A DNA stretch of 61,039 nucleotides from JAISGQ01 sp045536305 (GTDB lineage: Bacteria; Bacillota; Clostridia; Oscillospirales; Acutalibacteraceae). A program made the translations under genes and the position numbers. Where the stretch lies: contig JAZSNH010000079.1 of the NCBI GenBank assembly GCA_045536305.1, forward strand, positions 1 through 61,039, in the 5' to 3' direction. Within the stretch, counting starts at the first letter, position 1. Every line of letters starts with the position of its first letter. Under the pieces are notes generated by a model. The model saw nothing but the letters and a program-made list of their open reading frames with translations, did not search any database and was not told where the DNA came from. Below, piece by piece: positions 32,678-40,467 of this stretch.

Positions 32678-33511
32678 ATGAACTTCTGTGCAAACGACCC
32701 TGTGCAGTCAGGCGGAGTATGCATCACCGCCGAAAAGCTGTGCAGAGATATTATTGACAAGGGACATTCAAGGCGCATTCTCGACAGAATATCTCTTTCT
32801 GTTATGCCCGGAGAGCTTGTTGCCGTTATCGGAGGCTCAGGCTCAGGCAAGTCCACTCTGATAAACTGCTTAAACGGCTTTGAACCGGCAACGAGCGGAA
32901 GGGTATATATAAACGGCAAAGATCTTATGCTAAATTACAATTCTTTTAAATCGAAGATCGGATATGTTCCCCAAGCGGATATAGTTCATGATAATCTCAG
33001 AGTCCAGAATATGCTTCGATTTGCAGCAAGACTTCGGCTGGGCGAAGATATCACCGATTTTGAGATAGACGAAAGAGTAAACAATGTGCTTTGCACGGTA
33101 GGCCTTGCCGAACACCGCAGCAAGCTTGTAAAAAAGCTCAGCGGAGGTCAGAGAAAAAGAGCAAGCATTGCCGTTGAGCTTATCAGCGACCCTGCGCTTT
33201 TCTTTCTCGATGAGCCGACCTCAGGACTTGACCCCGAGGCTGAAACAAGCCTTATGAAGCAGCTTTGCAGGCTTTCGCATGAAAAGGGAAAAACCGTTAT
33301 ATGCATAACTCACACCCTGCAGAACATTTCGCTCTTTGACAAAATAATTTTTCTCGCGCCCGGAGGTCGGCTGTGTTTTTTCGGTTCGCTCTCCGAGGCT
33401 CTGAGCTTCTTTGATGTAAGCAGCCTTACGGATGCTTACGAGCTGATAAGCAAAGACCCTTCACGATATGTTACGGCTTATGAAGCCTGCTGCAGGGAGG
33501 CGACACCTTGA
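32678..33511 (+). CDS. ABC transporter ATP-binding protein (ABCG-like)
   Basis: The protein has 277 residues. Walker A GGSGSGKST is near residue 52, the Q-loop is at YVPQADIVHDNLRVQ, the signature LSGGQRKRASIA near 150, Walker B ALFFLDEPTSGLDPE, and the H-loop at CITHTLQN. The arrangement (TSGLDPEAE, then HTLQNISLFDKIIFLAPGGRL) resembles the ABCG/white subfamily ATPases that pair with ABC-2 permeases. It overlaps its permease by 4 nt. ATG follows AAAAGGAA. The substrate is unknown. It is divergent from uvrC. Confidence 0.9.
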   Translation: MNFCANDPVQSGGVCITAEKLCRDIIDKGHSRRILDRISLSVMPGELVAVIGGSGSGKSTLINCLNGFEPATSGRVYINGKDLMLNYNSFKSKIGYVPQADIVHDNLRVQNMLRFAARLRLGEDITDFEIDERVNNVLCTVGLAEHRSKLVKKLSGGQRKRASIAVELISDPALFFLDEPTSGLDPEAETSLMKQLCRLSHEKGKTVICITHTLQNISLFDKIIFLAPGGRLCFFGSLSEALSFFDVSSLTDAYELISKDPSRYVTAYEACCREATP

Positions 33512-34371
33512 TCGAACGCTCCCGATGCTTTTTTCGTCAGGTACGGGTACTTCTCGCACGAAATGCGGAGCTGCTGCTTAACAGCACCTCCAAGCTCGTA
33601 CTTATGCTCGCCTTGCCTATTGTGTGCGGTGTCATTGTCGCGTTTGTCGCAGGCGAGGATATGTTTACCTCCTTTCAGGATTCTCAGACCGCTTATTTTG
33701 TCCTGTGCTGTGCGGTCATTTTTACAGGCGTATTCAATTCCATTCAGGATATATGCAAAGAACGCAGTATCGTCAGGCGTGAATACTGCGCCAACCTCAA
33801 ATTAGGTGCGTATATAAGCTCTAAGCTCTGCATGCAGGCCGTCATCTGTGCTGTGCAGGCTTTTCTGATAATGGTCATATTCGTTTTGTTTGCCGACTTT
33901 TCAAAAAGCTCTGACGGTCTGCTTCTGCCCGTCGTCATAGAATGCTATATCACTTTGTTCCTTCTGACTCTCGCCTCCGATGCAACCGGTCTTTTTATTT
34001 CCTCCATGGTGAAAAGTGCGGATATTGCAAATATTATTGCACCTGTTTTTTTGATATTGCAGGTGGTTTTCTCAGGTGTGCTGTTTTCCATGAACCGATT
34101 TCTTGAAATAACCTCTTTTTTTATGGTTGCGCGCTGGGCAATGCAGGCCTTCGGCTCTTCAAGCGACATTGCAAGGGAGCTTCGCGAGGCTCAGGACGAG
34201 GCTCTCTCTGCCGGATATACTCTAAATAAAATAGAGCTTGATTTTATCGATATGTACGAACCGTCTGCCTCTTCCTTGCTTGTTTCCTGGGGCATGCTGT
34301 TTTCTTTTGTAATTGCCTTTTCCGTTTTCGCCGCGCTGATGCTTCGAAGAGTTTCGAAGGACACCCGATAA
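33508..34371 (+). CDS. ABC-2 type transporter permease
   Basis: The protein has 287 residues and about six membrane segments, beginning at SKLVLMLALPIVCGVIVAFVAG. VFNSIQDICKERSIVRREY matches the connecting-helix region of ABCG-type ABC-2 permeases. It starts with TTG 33508 within the stop region of the ATPase gene and has GGGAGG 7 nt upstream. It forms an exporter with the preceding ATPase. The cargo cannot be told from sequence. Confidence 0.85.
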   Translation: MIERSRCFFRQVRVLLARNAELLLNSTSKLVLMLALPIVCGVIVAFVAGEDMFTSFQDSQTAYFVLCCAVIFTGVFNSIQDICKERSIVRREYCANLKLGAYISSKLCMQAVICAVQAFLIMVIFVLFADFSKSSDGLLLPVVIECYITLFLLTLASDATGLFISSMVKSADIANIIAPVFLILQVVFSGVLFSMNRFLEITSFFMVARWAMQAFGSSSDIARELREAQDEALSAGYTLNKIELDFIDMYEPSASSLLVSWGMLFSFVIAFSVFAALMLRRVSKDTR

Positions 34372-34378
34372 AAAAGGA

Positions 34379-34405
34379 CAGCTCCGATATTCAGTGTCGG
34401 AGCTG
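34379..34405. terminator. Bidirectional terminator between the ABC-2 and exonuclease genes
   Basis: CAGCTCCGA (34379-34387) and TCGGAGCTG (34397-34405), with further wobble pairs in the loop, flanked by AAAAAAGGA and CTTTCCTTT. It lies between convergent stops. Confidence 0.75.
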
Positions 34406-34417
34406 CTTTCCTTTATT

Positions 34418-35293
34418 CTATTCTTCGCCTGTCTCATTTTCATGCTTTTGCTCAGGCCGATATTCTGTCAGAGTCGAGCGGTTTACTATGCCTTCATATT
34501 TCAGCTTTATGTAGTGCTTGCCTGTATATTTTCTGCCGCACATGCCGCAGATGTATTGTGCGGCAAAGCTGCGGCTCTTCTGAGCTACCGCTGTAACACG
34601 CTTTAGTATCACGCCGCATTCAGGACAATTAAGCATAAACATTGATGCTTTGATAAGCGGATTTGTCAGGTCACATATAGATATTGTCTTAAAGGTTATC
34701 CATCTGTAAAATTCACTGTCTGCAATTTTTGCAAGCTTATCGTAGTTTTCCTTTTTGAATGTGCTTTTTACGCACTTTGCGGAAACAATGCTGTCATCAA
34801 GGGCTCGATGCATTTCCATATTATCCACTTCGATACCAAGCTTTTCCGCCATTGCCGACAGGCCGAGCTGCTGTCCTGCCTCCACATCCATGTCCATCTG
34901 ACAAAGCTGCTGCAGATCGCAGTAGTTTTTCATAAACGAAAGAGCTTCTCCCCTGTTGTACACTCTGAGATTTTCAAGCATTACGAGAATATCGCCTGTT
35001 CCGAAAGACATCACGCAATTTTCCTCATCTCCCACCCAATGGCAGAACAGGTCGTAGACCTTAAGAAAATCCATACCTGCGGATACCTCGGAATTTGTTA
35101 TATGAGTCAGGCGCTTTACTCTTCCCGACAGCTTTTTATTGTACCTTGGAGAAACAAGCTCGGAAAATTCGCTTATGATCTCGAACTTTTCATCGAGCAT
35201 GACAGCTCCGATCTCTATGATCTCATTGAAATAGTATCCCAGCTTACCTGAAAAAGTACCGTTCCATTCAAGATCGATTATTATGTATCTCAA
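34418..35293 (-). CDS. DEDD-type 3'-5' exonuclease with C-terminal zinc ribbon
   Basis: The protein has 291 residues. The exonuclease core begins at IIIDLEWNG (Exo I Asp and Glu), the second motif region is MSFGTGDILVM, and the third is MHRALDDSIVSAKCV. This makes it a DnaQ/KapD/ERI-1-like RNase T fold. The C-terminus has two CxxC pairs (CPECG and CGMCG) that would bind zinc. The exact nucleic acid substrate is not known from sequence. The start is TTG 35293 with a weak GGTGA. It follows the DUF1292 gene, separated by a perfect palindrome. Confidence 0.8.
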   Translation of the reverse strand: MRYIIIDLEWNGTFSGKLGYYFNEIIEIGAVMLDEKFEIISEFSELVSPRYNKKLSGRVKRLTHITNSEVSAGMDFLKVYDLFCHWVGDEENCVMSFGTGDILVMLENLRVYNRGEALSFMKNYCDLQQLCQMDMDVEAGQQLGLSAMAEKLGIEVDNMEMHRALDDSIVSAKCVKSTFKKENYDKLAKIADSEFYRWITFKTISICDLTNPLIKASMFMLNCPECGVILKRVTAVAQKSRSFAAQYICGMCGRKYTGKHYIKLKYEGIVNRSTLTEYRPEQKHENETGEE

Positions 35294-35313
35294 TTTTAAA
35301 TCACCGTCATAAA

Positions 35314-35346
35314 TCGAGGTTCCTGCCGCGGCGGCAGGAACCTCGA
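35314..35346. repeat. GC-rich perfect palindrome between the DUF1292 and exonuclease genes
   Basis: TCGAGGTTCCTGCCGC and its exact complement meet almost without a loop. It could terminate or stabilise the DUF1292 transcript, but there is no U-tract (only GATTTATG follows on the minus strand). Confidence 0.6.
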
Positions 35347-35353
35347 AGTCAGT

Positions 35354-35674
35354 TTAATCTACATCTACAAAGTTGATCTGATCCTTATTGTTTTCCTTGA
35401 ATATTTCGAAAACAGCAAGCTCTGTCTCTCTGTCATCGACAACGGTAAAGAACTGCTCGTCCTCTGTTTCGCTCTCGACAAGCAGAATAACGACCTCGTC
35501 AACTCCGTTATTGTCAGCGTTCTCAAGAGGAAGAAGCACTGCGTACTCATTGCCGTCGTATTCGATAATGTCCATAAGCTCAAATTCGATTTCGTTGCCC
35601 TCTTCATCGGAAAGGGTCAGTGTGCTGTATTCCTCTTCCTCGAGTTCTGCATTGTTCTTTATTTCCTTGCTCAT
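35354..35674 (-). CDS. DUF1292 family protein
   Basis: The protein has 106 residues and is very acidic. It follows the DUF1292 (YrzB-like) pattern: LTLSDEEGNEIEFELMDII, then YDGNEYAVLLPLE, VVILLVESE and FFTVVDDRE, predicted as a small beta-rich domain. The family is common in Firmicutes and its function is unknown. Of two adjacent ATG codons the second (35674) has the better distance from AAAGGAG. It lies 12 bp downstream of typA and may be read through from it. Confidence 0.85.
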   Translation of the reverse strand: MSKEIKNNAELEEEEYSTLTLSDEEGNEIEFELMDIIEYDGNEYAVLLPLENADNNGVDEVVILLVESETEDEQFFTVVDDRETELAVFEIFKENNKDQINFVDVD

Positions 35675-35686
35675 CATTATTCTCCT

Positions 35687-37522
35687 TTACTGATTTGATT
35701 TTGCTCTGTTTGCCGCCTTTACTCTCGCTTCCTTTGTAAGAAGAGTCTTTCTCAGGCGGATATTTTTGGGGGTTACCTCGACAAGCTCGTCGTCAGCTAT
35801 GAACTCCAATGCCTGCTCAAGTGAAAAGACAGTGTGCGGAGTCAATCTCAAGGCTTCATCCGAGCCTGATGCTCTGGTGTTTGTAACATGCTTTTTCTTG
35901 CATACATTGACTATGATGTCCTCATTTTTTGGCGCATAGCCTACGATCATTCCCTCGTAAACCGGCACACCGGGACCGATAAGCATTCTGCCTCGCTCCT
36001 GTGCGTTGAACAGACCGTATGCATTGGAATCACCTGTTTCGAATGCAATAAGACTGCCCTGCTGGCGGAGCACTATCTCTCCCTTGAAGGGTTCGTAGCC
36101 GTCAAAAATGTGGTTCATTATGCCGTTGCCGTTAGTGTCGGTAAGGAACTCCGAGCGATATCCCATAAGTCCTCTCGAAGGAATTCTGAATTCCATGTGC
36201 GTCATGCCCGACTGACGGGTATCCATTGTCTGGAGCTCGCCCTTGCGCGAGCATATCTTTTCCATGACCGCACCGACATATTCTTCCGGAACCTCTATCA
36301 TAAGAAGCTCCATCGGCTCGCATCTGACACCGTCTATCGTTTTGTATATGACCTGCGGGCGTGATACCATGAATTCAAAATTCTGGCGGCGCATGTTTTC
36401 GATGAGTATCGAAAGGTGAAGCTCACCTCGTCCCGAAACCTTGAATGTATCTGCAGAATCGGTTTCCTCAACGCGCATTGCGACATTTGTCTCTACTTCT
36501 CTGAACAGTCTGTCGCGGATATTTCGGCTTGTGACATATTTGCCGTCCTGTCCTGCAAAAGGACCGTTGTTGACCATAAACAGCATTGATACAGTCGGCT
36601 CGTCTATCTTTACAAAGGGCAGCGGTTCAATATGCTCGGGATCGCATGCGGTCTCACCGATATTGAGATCCGAAAAGCCTGATACCGCTACGATATCTCC
36701 GACTGATGCCGTCATAGCTTCTGCTCTGCGAAGATTTTCAAACTGGTAAAGCCTGCTTATCTTTACATTCTGAGTCGTTCCGTCGGTATGGCAAAGCACC
36801 ATCTGCTGACCTGTTTTTATTGTTCCTCTCTCTACTCTTCCTATGCCTATCTTGCCCACATATTCGTCTGCATCGATATTGGAGAAAAGCACCTGTGCAG
36901 GGCCCTCCGGGTCACCTATGGGAGCAGGAATGGTTTCAAGAATAGTCTCGAAAAGAGGAGTCATGTCGGTTCCCTTGCTGTCTGCATCAAGAGATGCATA
37001 GCCATCACGCCCTGAGGCGTATACTACCGGAAATTCGATCTGATCATCATCGGCTCCGAGGTCGATATAAAGGTCTATGATCTCATCAACCACCTCTGCA
37101 GGCCTTGCCATAGGACGATCGATCTTGTTTATGACAACGATGGATTTTTTGCCGAGTCCCAACGCTTTCTTTAATACAAAACGAGTCTGCGGCATGCACC
37201 CTTCAAATGCATCGACGAGAAGAATTATTCCGTCCACCATCATAAGTATGCGCTCTACCTCGCCGCCGAAATCCGCGTGGCCCGGGGTATCAACTATATT
37301 GATCTTTACTCCATTGTACATTACCGCGGTATTTTTTGCAAGGATCGTGATTCCGCGTTCACGCTCAATGTCATTTGAGTCCATAACACGCTCTGCCACT
37401 ACCTCGTTTTCACGAAAAACACCGCTCTGTTTTAAAAGCTGGTCAACCAAAGTGGTCTTTCCGTGATCAACATGAGCAACTATCGCTATATTTCTGAGTC
37501 TTTCCTGTGGGGCTTTAGACAT
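35687..37522 (-). CDS. typA: Ribosome-associated translational GTPase TypA/BipA
   Basis: The protein has 611 residues and is an EF-G-like GTPase involved in ribosome assembly and stress adaptation. G motifs are AHVDHGKTTLVDQLL (G1), ERGITILAKN (G2), DTPGHADFGGEVER (G3) and NKIDRP (G4). Domain 2, the EF-G-like domains III/V, and the TypA-specific C-terminus (TVFSLEQALEFIADDELVEVTP) follow. The frame opens at ATG 37543 without a ribosome site; ATG 37522 has AGGTG 8 nt upstream. Confidence 0.97.
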   Translation of the reverse strand: MSKAPQERLRNIAIVAHVDHGKTTLVDQLLKQSGVFRENEVVAERVMDSNDIERERGITILAKNTAVMYNGVKINIVDTPGHADFGGEVERILMMVDGIILLVDAFEGCMPQTRFVLKKALGLGKKSIVVINKIDRPMARPAEVVDEIIDLYIDLGADDDQIEFPVVYASGRDGYASLDADSKGTDMTPLFETILETIPAPIGDPEGPAQVLFSNIDADEYVGKIGIGRVERGTIKTGQQMVLCHTDGTTQNVKISRLYQFENLRRAEAMTASVGDIVAVSGFSDLNIGETACDPEHIEPLPFVKIDEPTVSMLFMVNNGPFAGQDGKYVTSRNIRDRLFREVETNVAMRVEETDSADTFKVSGRGELHLSILIENMRRQNFEFMVSRPQVIYKTIDGVRCEPMELLMIEVPEEYVGAVMEKICSRKGELQTMDTRQSGMTHMEFRIPSRGLMGYRSEFLTDTNGNGIMNHIFDGYEPFKGEIVLRQQGSLIAFETGDSNAYGLFNAQERGRMLIGPGVPVYEGMIVGYAPKNEDIIVNVCKKKHVTNTRASGSDEALRLTPHTVFSLEQALEFIADDELVEVTPKNIRLRKTLLTKEARVKAANRAKSNQ

Positions 37523-37563
37523 ATATTCAACACCTGAATTCATTTTATTTACATAACCAAGTT

Positions 37564-37592
37564 ATTATACACCAGATGAATAAAAAATTAAA
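37564..37592 (-). promoter_or_regulatory. Likely promoter of typA
   Basis: On the minus strand TTTAAT (37592-37587), 17 nt, and TATAAT (37569-37564). The -35 is weak. Confidence 0.45.
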
Positions 37593-37693
37593 GACCGATA
37601 TACATGTTTGCATTGCAGAAAAGCAGTGTGTACAGCGCTGTTTTTTGAGCTATTATTACTATATTATCCCTTTTTTGCAGGGCAAAATATCTA

Positions 37694-37722
37694 TTGACAA
37701 AGATTTTTCTTTATTGTATTAT
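37694..37722 (+). promoter_or_regulatory. Promoter of tRNA-Thr
   Basis: TTGACA (37694-37699), 17 nt, and TATTAT (37717-37722), ending ~16 bp before the mature tRNA 5' end. Confidence 0.8.
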
Positions 37723-37738
37723 GTACGGGTAAAATTTC

Positions 37739-37814
37739 GCTGTTGTGGCTCAGTTGGTAGAGCAGCTGATTCGTAATCAGCAGGCCGTCGGTTCGAGTCC
37801 GACCAGCAGCACCA
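37739..37814 (+). tRNA. tRNA-Thr (anticodon CGT)
   Basis: A 76-nt cloverleaf can be drawn. The acceptor stem is GCTGTTG/CAGCAGC (one G-U), the D arm is GCTC/GAGC, and the anticodon stem is GCTGA/TCAGC with loop TTCGTAA, giving anticodon CGT (codon ACG). The T arm contains GTTCGAGTC. The discriminator is A and the CCA end is encoded. It stands alone with its own promoter and terminator. Confidence 0.96.
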
Positions 37815-37815
37815 G

Positions 37816-37850
37816 AAGCTCTTTTGCTCTTCGGCAAAAGAGCTTTTTTT
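37816..37850 (+). terminator. Intrinsic terminator of tRNA-Thr
   Basis: AAGCTCTTTTGC (37816-37827) and its complement (37834-37845) around TCTTCG, followed by a T-run. Confidence 0.9.
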
Positions 37851-37895
37851 ATAAATTACTGTAACATTTTTCTTTTTGTATTGTTATACAAGTGA

Positions 37896-38435
37896 ATGCA
37901 TTCGCAACTGACAGGGAAGGAGGAATACGCTATAGACAACGAATTGCTGAAAAAATTATATGACCGCTACCGAAACGAGATCTATCTGTACCTATATTCG
38001 CTGTGCAGAGACCCCGAGCTTGCAGAAGATCTGACTCAAAGCACATTTCTCAACGCCCTTCTTTCCTTGAGTAATGACCATATCAATATGCGTGCATGGC
38101 TTTATATGGTAGCGAGAAATTTATATTTTAACCAATGCAAAAAAGAAAAGCGTACCGTGCGCTGCGGCGAAACCCAATTAGATAATGATATGACCTCACC
38201 GAACACTATTCCTTTCGTCTTAAAATTAGAGCAGGAAGAAATGCTCATGCACGCCTTAAGCTGTCTGAACACAACAAAGCGCGAAATATTGCAGATGCAT
38301 TATCTGAGTGGGCTTTCCCACAACGAGATCGCTTCAATTTTAAGGATTTCCCCTGCCAATGTCCGTGTTTTGGCACTAAGAGCAAAGCGAGAACTCAAAC
38401 AGTATATGGAGGAACACAATTATGACATTCCGTGA
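37896..38435 (+). CDS. ECF-type RNA polymerase sigma factor
   Basis: The protein has up to 179 residues. Region 2 is ELLKKLYDRYRNEIYLYLYSLC through AEDLTQSTFLNAL and MRAWLYMVARNLYFNQ. Region 4 is LNTTKREILQMHYLSGLSHNEIASILRISPANVRVLALRAK, the helix-turn-helix that reads the -35. The next gene encodes a membrane anti-sigma and overlaps by 14 nt, the standard ECF arrangement. The start is uncertain. ATG 37896 has no clear ribosome site and falls at the expected transcription start. A strong AAGGAGG at 37918-37924 points instead to ATA at 37932, which would give 167 residues. Upstream, TGTAAC (37859-37864) is a candidate autoregulated ECF -35. Confidence 0.9.
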   Translation: MHSQLTGKEEYAIDNELLKKLYDRYRNEIYLYLYSLCRDPELAEDLTQSTFLNALLSLSNDHINMRAWLYMVARNLYFNQCKKEKRTVRCGETQLDNDMTSPNTIPFVLKLEQEEMLMHALSCLNTTKREILQMHYLSGLSHNEIASILRISPANVRVLALRAKRELKQYMEEHNYDIP

Positions 38436-39585
38436 ATTATTAAAACTATACAAAGAAGGAAATTTACCCGAAGAACAAAAAGCTCAGGTAGAATATGAAA
38501 TAGAAAAGCATGAGGCTATCACCGATTATATGTTTGATGAATGCACTATTCCCGATCTTGACAACACACTGAAAATCAGTACGGATAACGGCACTTATGA
38601 TGAAGCAAAAGAATTTACCCGAACAATAAGATTATCTGTAAGGCGAGCTTTTGTTAAGGCCGGAATCGTTGTTGGAGTTATCATTCTTGCGGTGGTTTTA
38701 GGGGCAATTTTTCTGCTCCCCAATCTGGCTTCCCTTTTATTTTATAATCCAAATAAGGTTGTCGGCACTTCTGAGTACGGATTCAAAACCACACAGATGT
38801 CTCTGGACCTTTCGGTATATTCCGAGCTGTTTCTTCCCGGAAAATGCCGAGATATAGTATATGCCGAAAACGATGGATACGGCTGTTATGACATCGTTAT
38901 TCCGCAGACCTCATCCTCAAACGGCGTTTTTAACAGTGTTGCAGGTAAACTAAAACGCGGAAAGCTGACTCTTTATAATCCCGATTTTCTCAGCACACCT
39001 ACAAGCAATGCATTCATTCTCCCCGAAAACGTTGATTGGCCATTCAAAGGAACAGGTGCGGCAGGCTCTGCAAAAGAAGCCTTTACCTCCCTCGAAAAGC
39101 TTGATGAGCACGATATGTATACGGCCTACTTTTCTCTGGATGAACTCTACGATTATGAAAGTGTTTGCAGCCGGTTCGGAAAAGACAACAGTATTTGGTA
39201 CGCTGTTTATGACGGCGGCATCTCTTACAGTAATCTTGGATTTTATTCTGACAGAAGCGGCACCGTTATGAATTGGGACAAAGAAAAATATCCTTCTCTC
39301 TGCCTCAACGACGGCACAGAGAGCGTCGAAGAAAAAGAAGCCAAGGAATCCGATGTCGTCGCAATGCAGACTCATTTCACCAGCATGCTCCGTTATATGG
39401 GAGATAATTCCGATGCTGCCGAAATGTTCGGCTTGAATAACATTTACTGGAACGATGTTATCAGTTACATTGAAAACAACGGTATACAAATATACGGTTT
39501 TGCAATAGTCGCAGACAAAGAAACTATCCTTAAACTTGCTGAATCAGATAACATCTCTTATGTTTACACCGTTCCCCTGCGCTAA
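38422..39585 (+). CDS. Membrane anti-sigma factor with sigma-regulator N and C domains
   Basis: The protein has 387 residues. A cytoplasmic N-terminus (about 1-75) resembles the small anti-sigma domain that holds an ECF factor. A membrane helix (about 80-103, IVVGVIILAVVLGAIFLL) and a large extracytoplasmic region with the YGFKTTQMSLDLSVYSEL and C-terminal YGFAIVADKETILKL wording follow. This fits the Sigma_reg_N/Sigma_reg_C type of Firmicutes regulators as I recall them. It presumably releases the sigma factor on an envelope signal. ATG 38422 lies inside the sigma gene with GGAGG upstream, implying coupled synthesis. Confidence 0.75.
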   Translation: MTFRELLKLYKEGNLPEEQKAQVEYEIEKHEAITDYMFDECTIPDLDNTLKISTDNGTYDEAKEFTRTIRLSVRRAFVKAGIVVGVIILAVVLGAIFLLPNLASLLFYNPNKVVGTSEYGFKTTQMSLDLSVYSELFLPGKCRDIVYAENDGYGCYDIVIPQTSSSNGVFNSVAGKLKRGKLTLYNPDFLSTPTSNAFILPENVDWPFKGTGAAGSAKEAFTSLEKLDEHDMYTAYFSLDELYDYESVCSRFGKDNSIWYAVYDGGISYSNLGFYSDRSGTVMNWDKEKYPSLCLNDGTESVEEKEAKESDVVAMQTHFTSMLRYMGDNSDAAEMFGLNNIYWNDVISYIENNGIQIYGFAIVADKETILKLAESDNISYVYTVPLR

Positions 39586-39608
39586 TCTCTTTGGACGGAT
39601 AAAGACGT

Positions 39609-39647
39609 TAAATGGTCCCGATTTTCGTTAAAAATCGGGACCATTTA
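39609..39647. terminator. Hairpin between the anti-sigma gene and the 126-residue ORF
   Basis: TAAATGGTCCCGATTT (39609-39624) and its exact complement (39632-39647). It serves two convergent genes but has no strong T-tract on either side. Confidence 0.6.
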
Positions 39648-39699
39648 AAACTTTAACAAGATTTTGATTTTATCGCAGCTTCTGATTTTTCTTTATTGA

Positions 39700-40080
39700 T
39701 CAGCCTGCGTTGTAGGTTCTCCAGCCCTGTGCGTTAATCTGCTCTTCAACTGCCAAAAATGCCTGTCTGTTCTTTTCTGCGCTCTGGAAAAGACCGTGCT
39801 TCTGATCCATTTCGAATCTGACATGCACATCATAGAAAAACTCATAATAAGGAACATCGGTATTGGCGTTGTGACGTCCGATTATGTTCTCATTACCGGG
39901 CTCTGTGGGAGGAACAGGATATCCATCCCATGTGAGAAACGCATCCGGATTTTCGGTCGCCTGACGCACCCAATACTGATGGCAGCTGTTAAACAGAAGC
40001 TTTCTGCGCTGCTTGAGCTCATTGATATAGGTTATTCCGTCAGCGTCAATTGCAATAATGTCGGAAACGGTAAGTGCCAA
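39700..40080 (-). CDS. Conserved-looking hypothetical protein, 126 residues
   Basis: I do not recognise this protein. It has no membrane segment or signal peptide. The first part is helical (ITYINELKQRRKLLFNSCHQ), the middle is Pro/Asp/Tyr-rich (FLTWDGYPVPPTEPGNEN), then VPYYEFFYDVHVRFEMDQKH, and a helical end. The start is TTG 40080, which has a strong AGGAGG 9 nt upstream, so translation is well supported. It is a stand-alone gene divergent from the mgtE unit. Confidence 0.7.
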   Translation of the reverse strand: MALTVSDIIAIDADGITYINELKQRRKLLFNSCHQYWVRQATENPDAFLTWDGYPVPPTEPGNENIIGRHNANTDVPYYEFFYDVHVRFEMDQKHGLFQSAEKNRQAFLAVEEQINAQGWRTYNAG

Positions 40081-40200
40081 TTGAATCTGCCTCCTAATTA
40101 TATTTATAACATTTATATTTTAGCATATTTTGCGTAAACTTCAAGACCTCTTGCGCTCTTTATCGCTTTTTGATATTTTTTATTTTTTTGAAAATTTTAA

Positions 40201-40230
40201 GTGACAAATAAGTTCGCTGTGTGATATAAT
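40201..40230 (+). promoter_or_regulatory. Promoter of the mgtE unit
   Basis: GTGACA (40201-40206), 18 nt, and TATAAT (40225-40230). The start near 40237 gives a ~230-nt leader before mgtE. The leader opens with a hairpin CCCGAT/ATCGGG (40241-40246/40256-40261). Confidence 0.7.
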
Positions 40231-40236
40231 ATTTTA

Positions 40237-40467
40237 AGTGCCCGATATTGTGATCATCGGGAAATCTGTATAAAAAGAGGTGAACGATATGGACGCAGGA
40301 AGTAGTTGCTCAGGGAAGCCCGGCAGTATAAGTGCGGAACCTGAGCCTCCACGAACATGGTGCATTTTCTGTGAGCCGTGTCGTTTGCCCGGATCTACCG
40401 CTTAAATTGCGGCTTCCTGTCACCGCTTCCTACCTGCAGCAACCCAAAAGCAAAGGAGGAAATAGAC
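40237..40467 (+). promoter_or_regulatory. Structured mRNA leader of mgtE, probable Mg2+-responsive control region
   Basis: The leader combines a 5' hairpin, the leader ORF and competing helices. AGGAAG (40297-40302) can pair with either of two CTTCCT words (40413-40418, 40426-40431). CCGC (40398-40401) pairs with GCGG (40409-40412). GCTCAGG pairs with CCTGAGC across the Glu-Pro codons. I see no match to the M-box aptamer I know, so the sensor may be translation of the ORF itself. Confidence 0.5.
40289..40405 (+). CDS. 38-residue leader peptide upstream of mgtE with an EPEPP core
   Basis: This is a short ORF with its own ribosome site (GAGGTGA, 40277-40283) and ATG 40289, ending TAA 40403-40405, 62 nt before mgtE. 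The peptide contains AEPEPPR (residues 16-22) and then a Trp-Cys-rich stretch with FCEPC. Alternating Glu-Pro near the start of a nascent chain is the kind of sequence that destabilises ribosomes at low Mg2+. In enterobacteria the mgtL leader peptide uses Pro codons and acidic residues to control the Mg2+ transporter gene mgtA. The GAA CCT GAG CCT codons lie in the 3' arm of a 7-bp stem (GCTCAGG 40308-40314 / CCTGAGC 40340-40346). CCTCC (40346-40350) could pair with the mgtE ribosome site. Regulation is inferred; translation is well supported. Confidence 0.65.
   Translation: MDAGSSCSGKPGSISAEPEPPRTWCIFCEPCRLPGSTA

Noticed and set aside
37620..37690. Terminator or small gene around CAGCGCTG before the tRNA
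   Set aside because: ACAGCGCTGT is a loop-less palindrome followed by a few T; no gene upstream on that strand needs a terminator and no ORF is supported.
40237..40467. M-box (ykoK) or other known riboswitch upstream of mgtE
   Set aside because: The leader does not show the M-box conserved core as I know it. The short ORF with ribosome site and acidic-Pro codons explains the conserved-looking region better. A covariance-model search would settle it.
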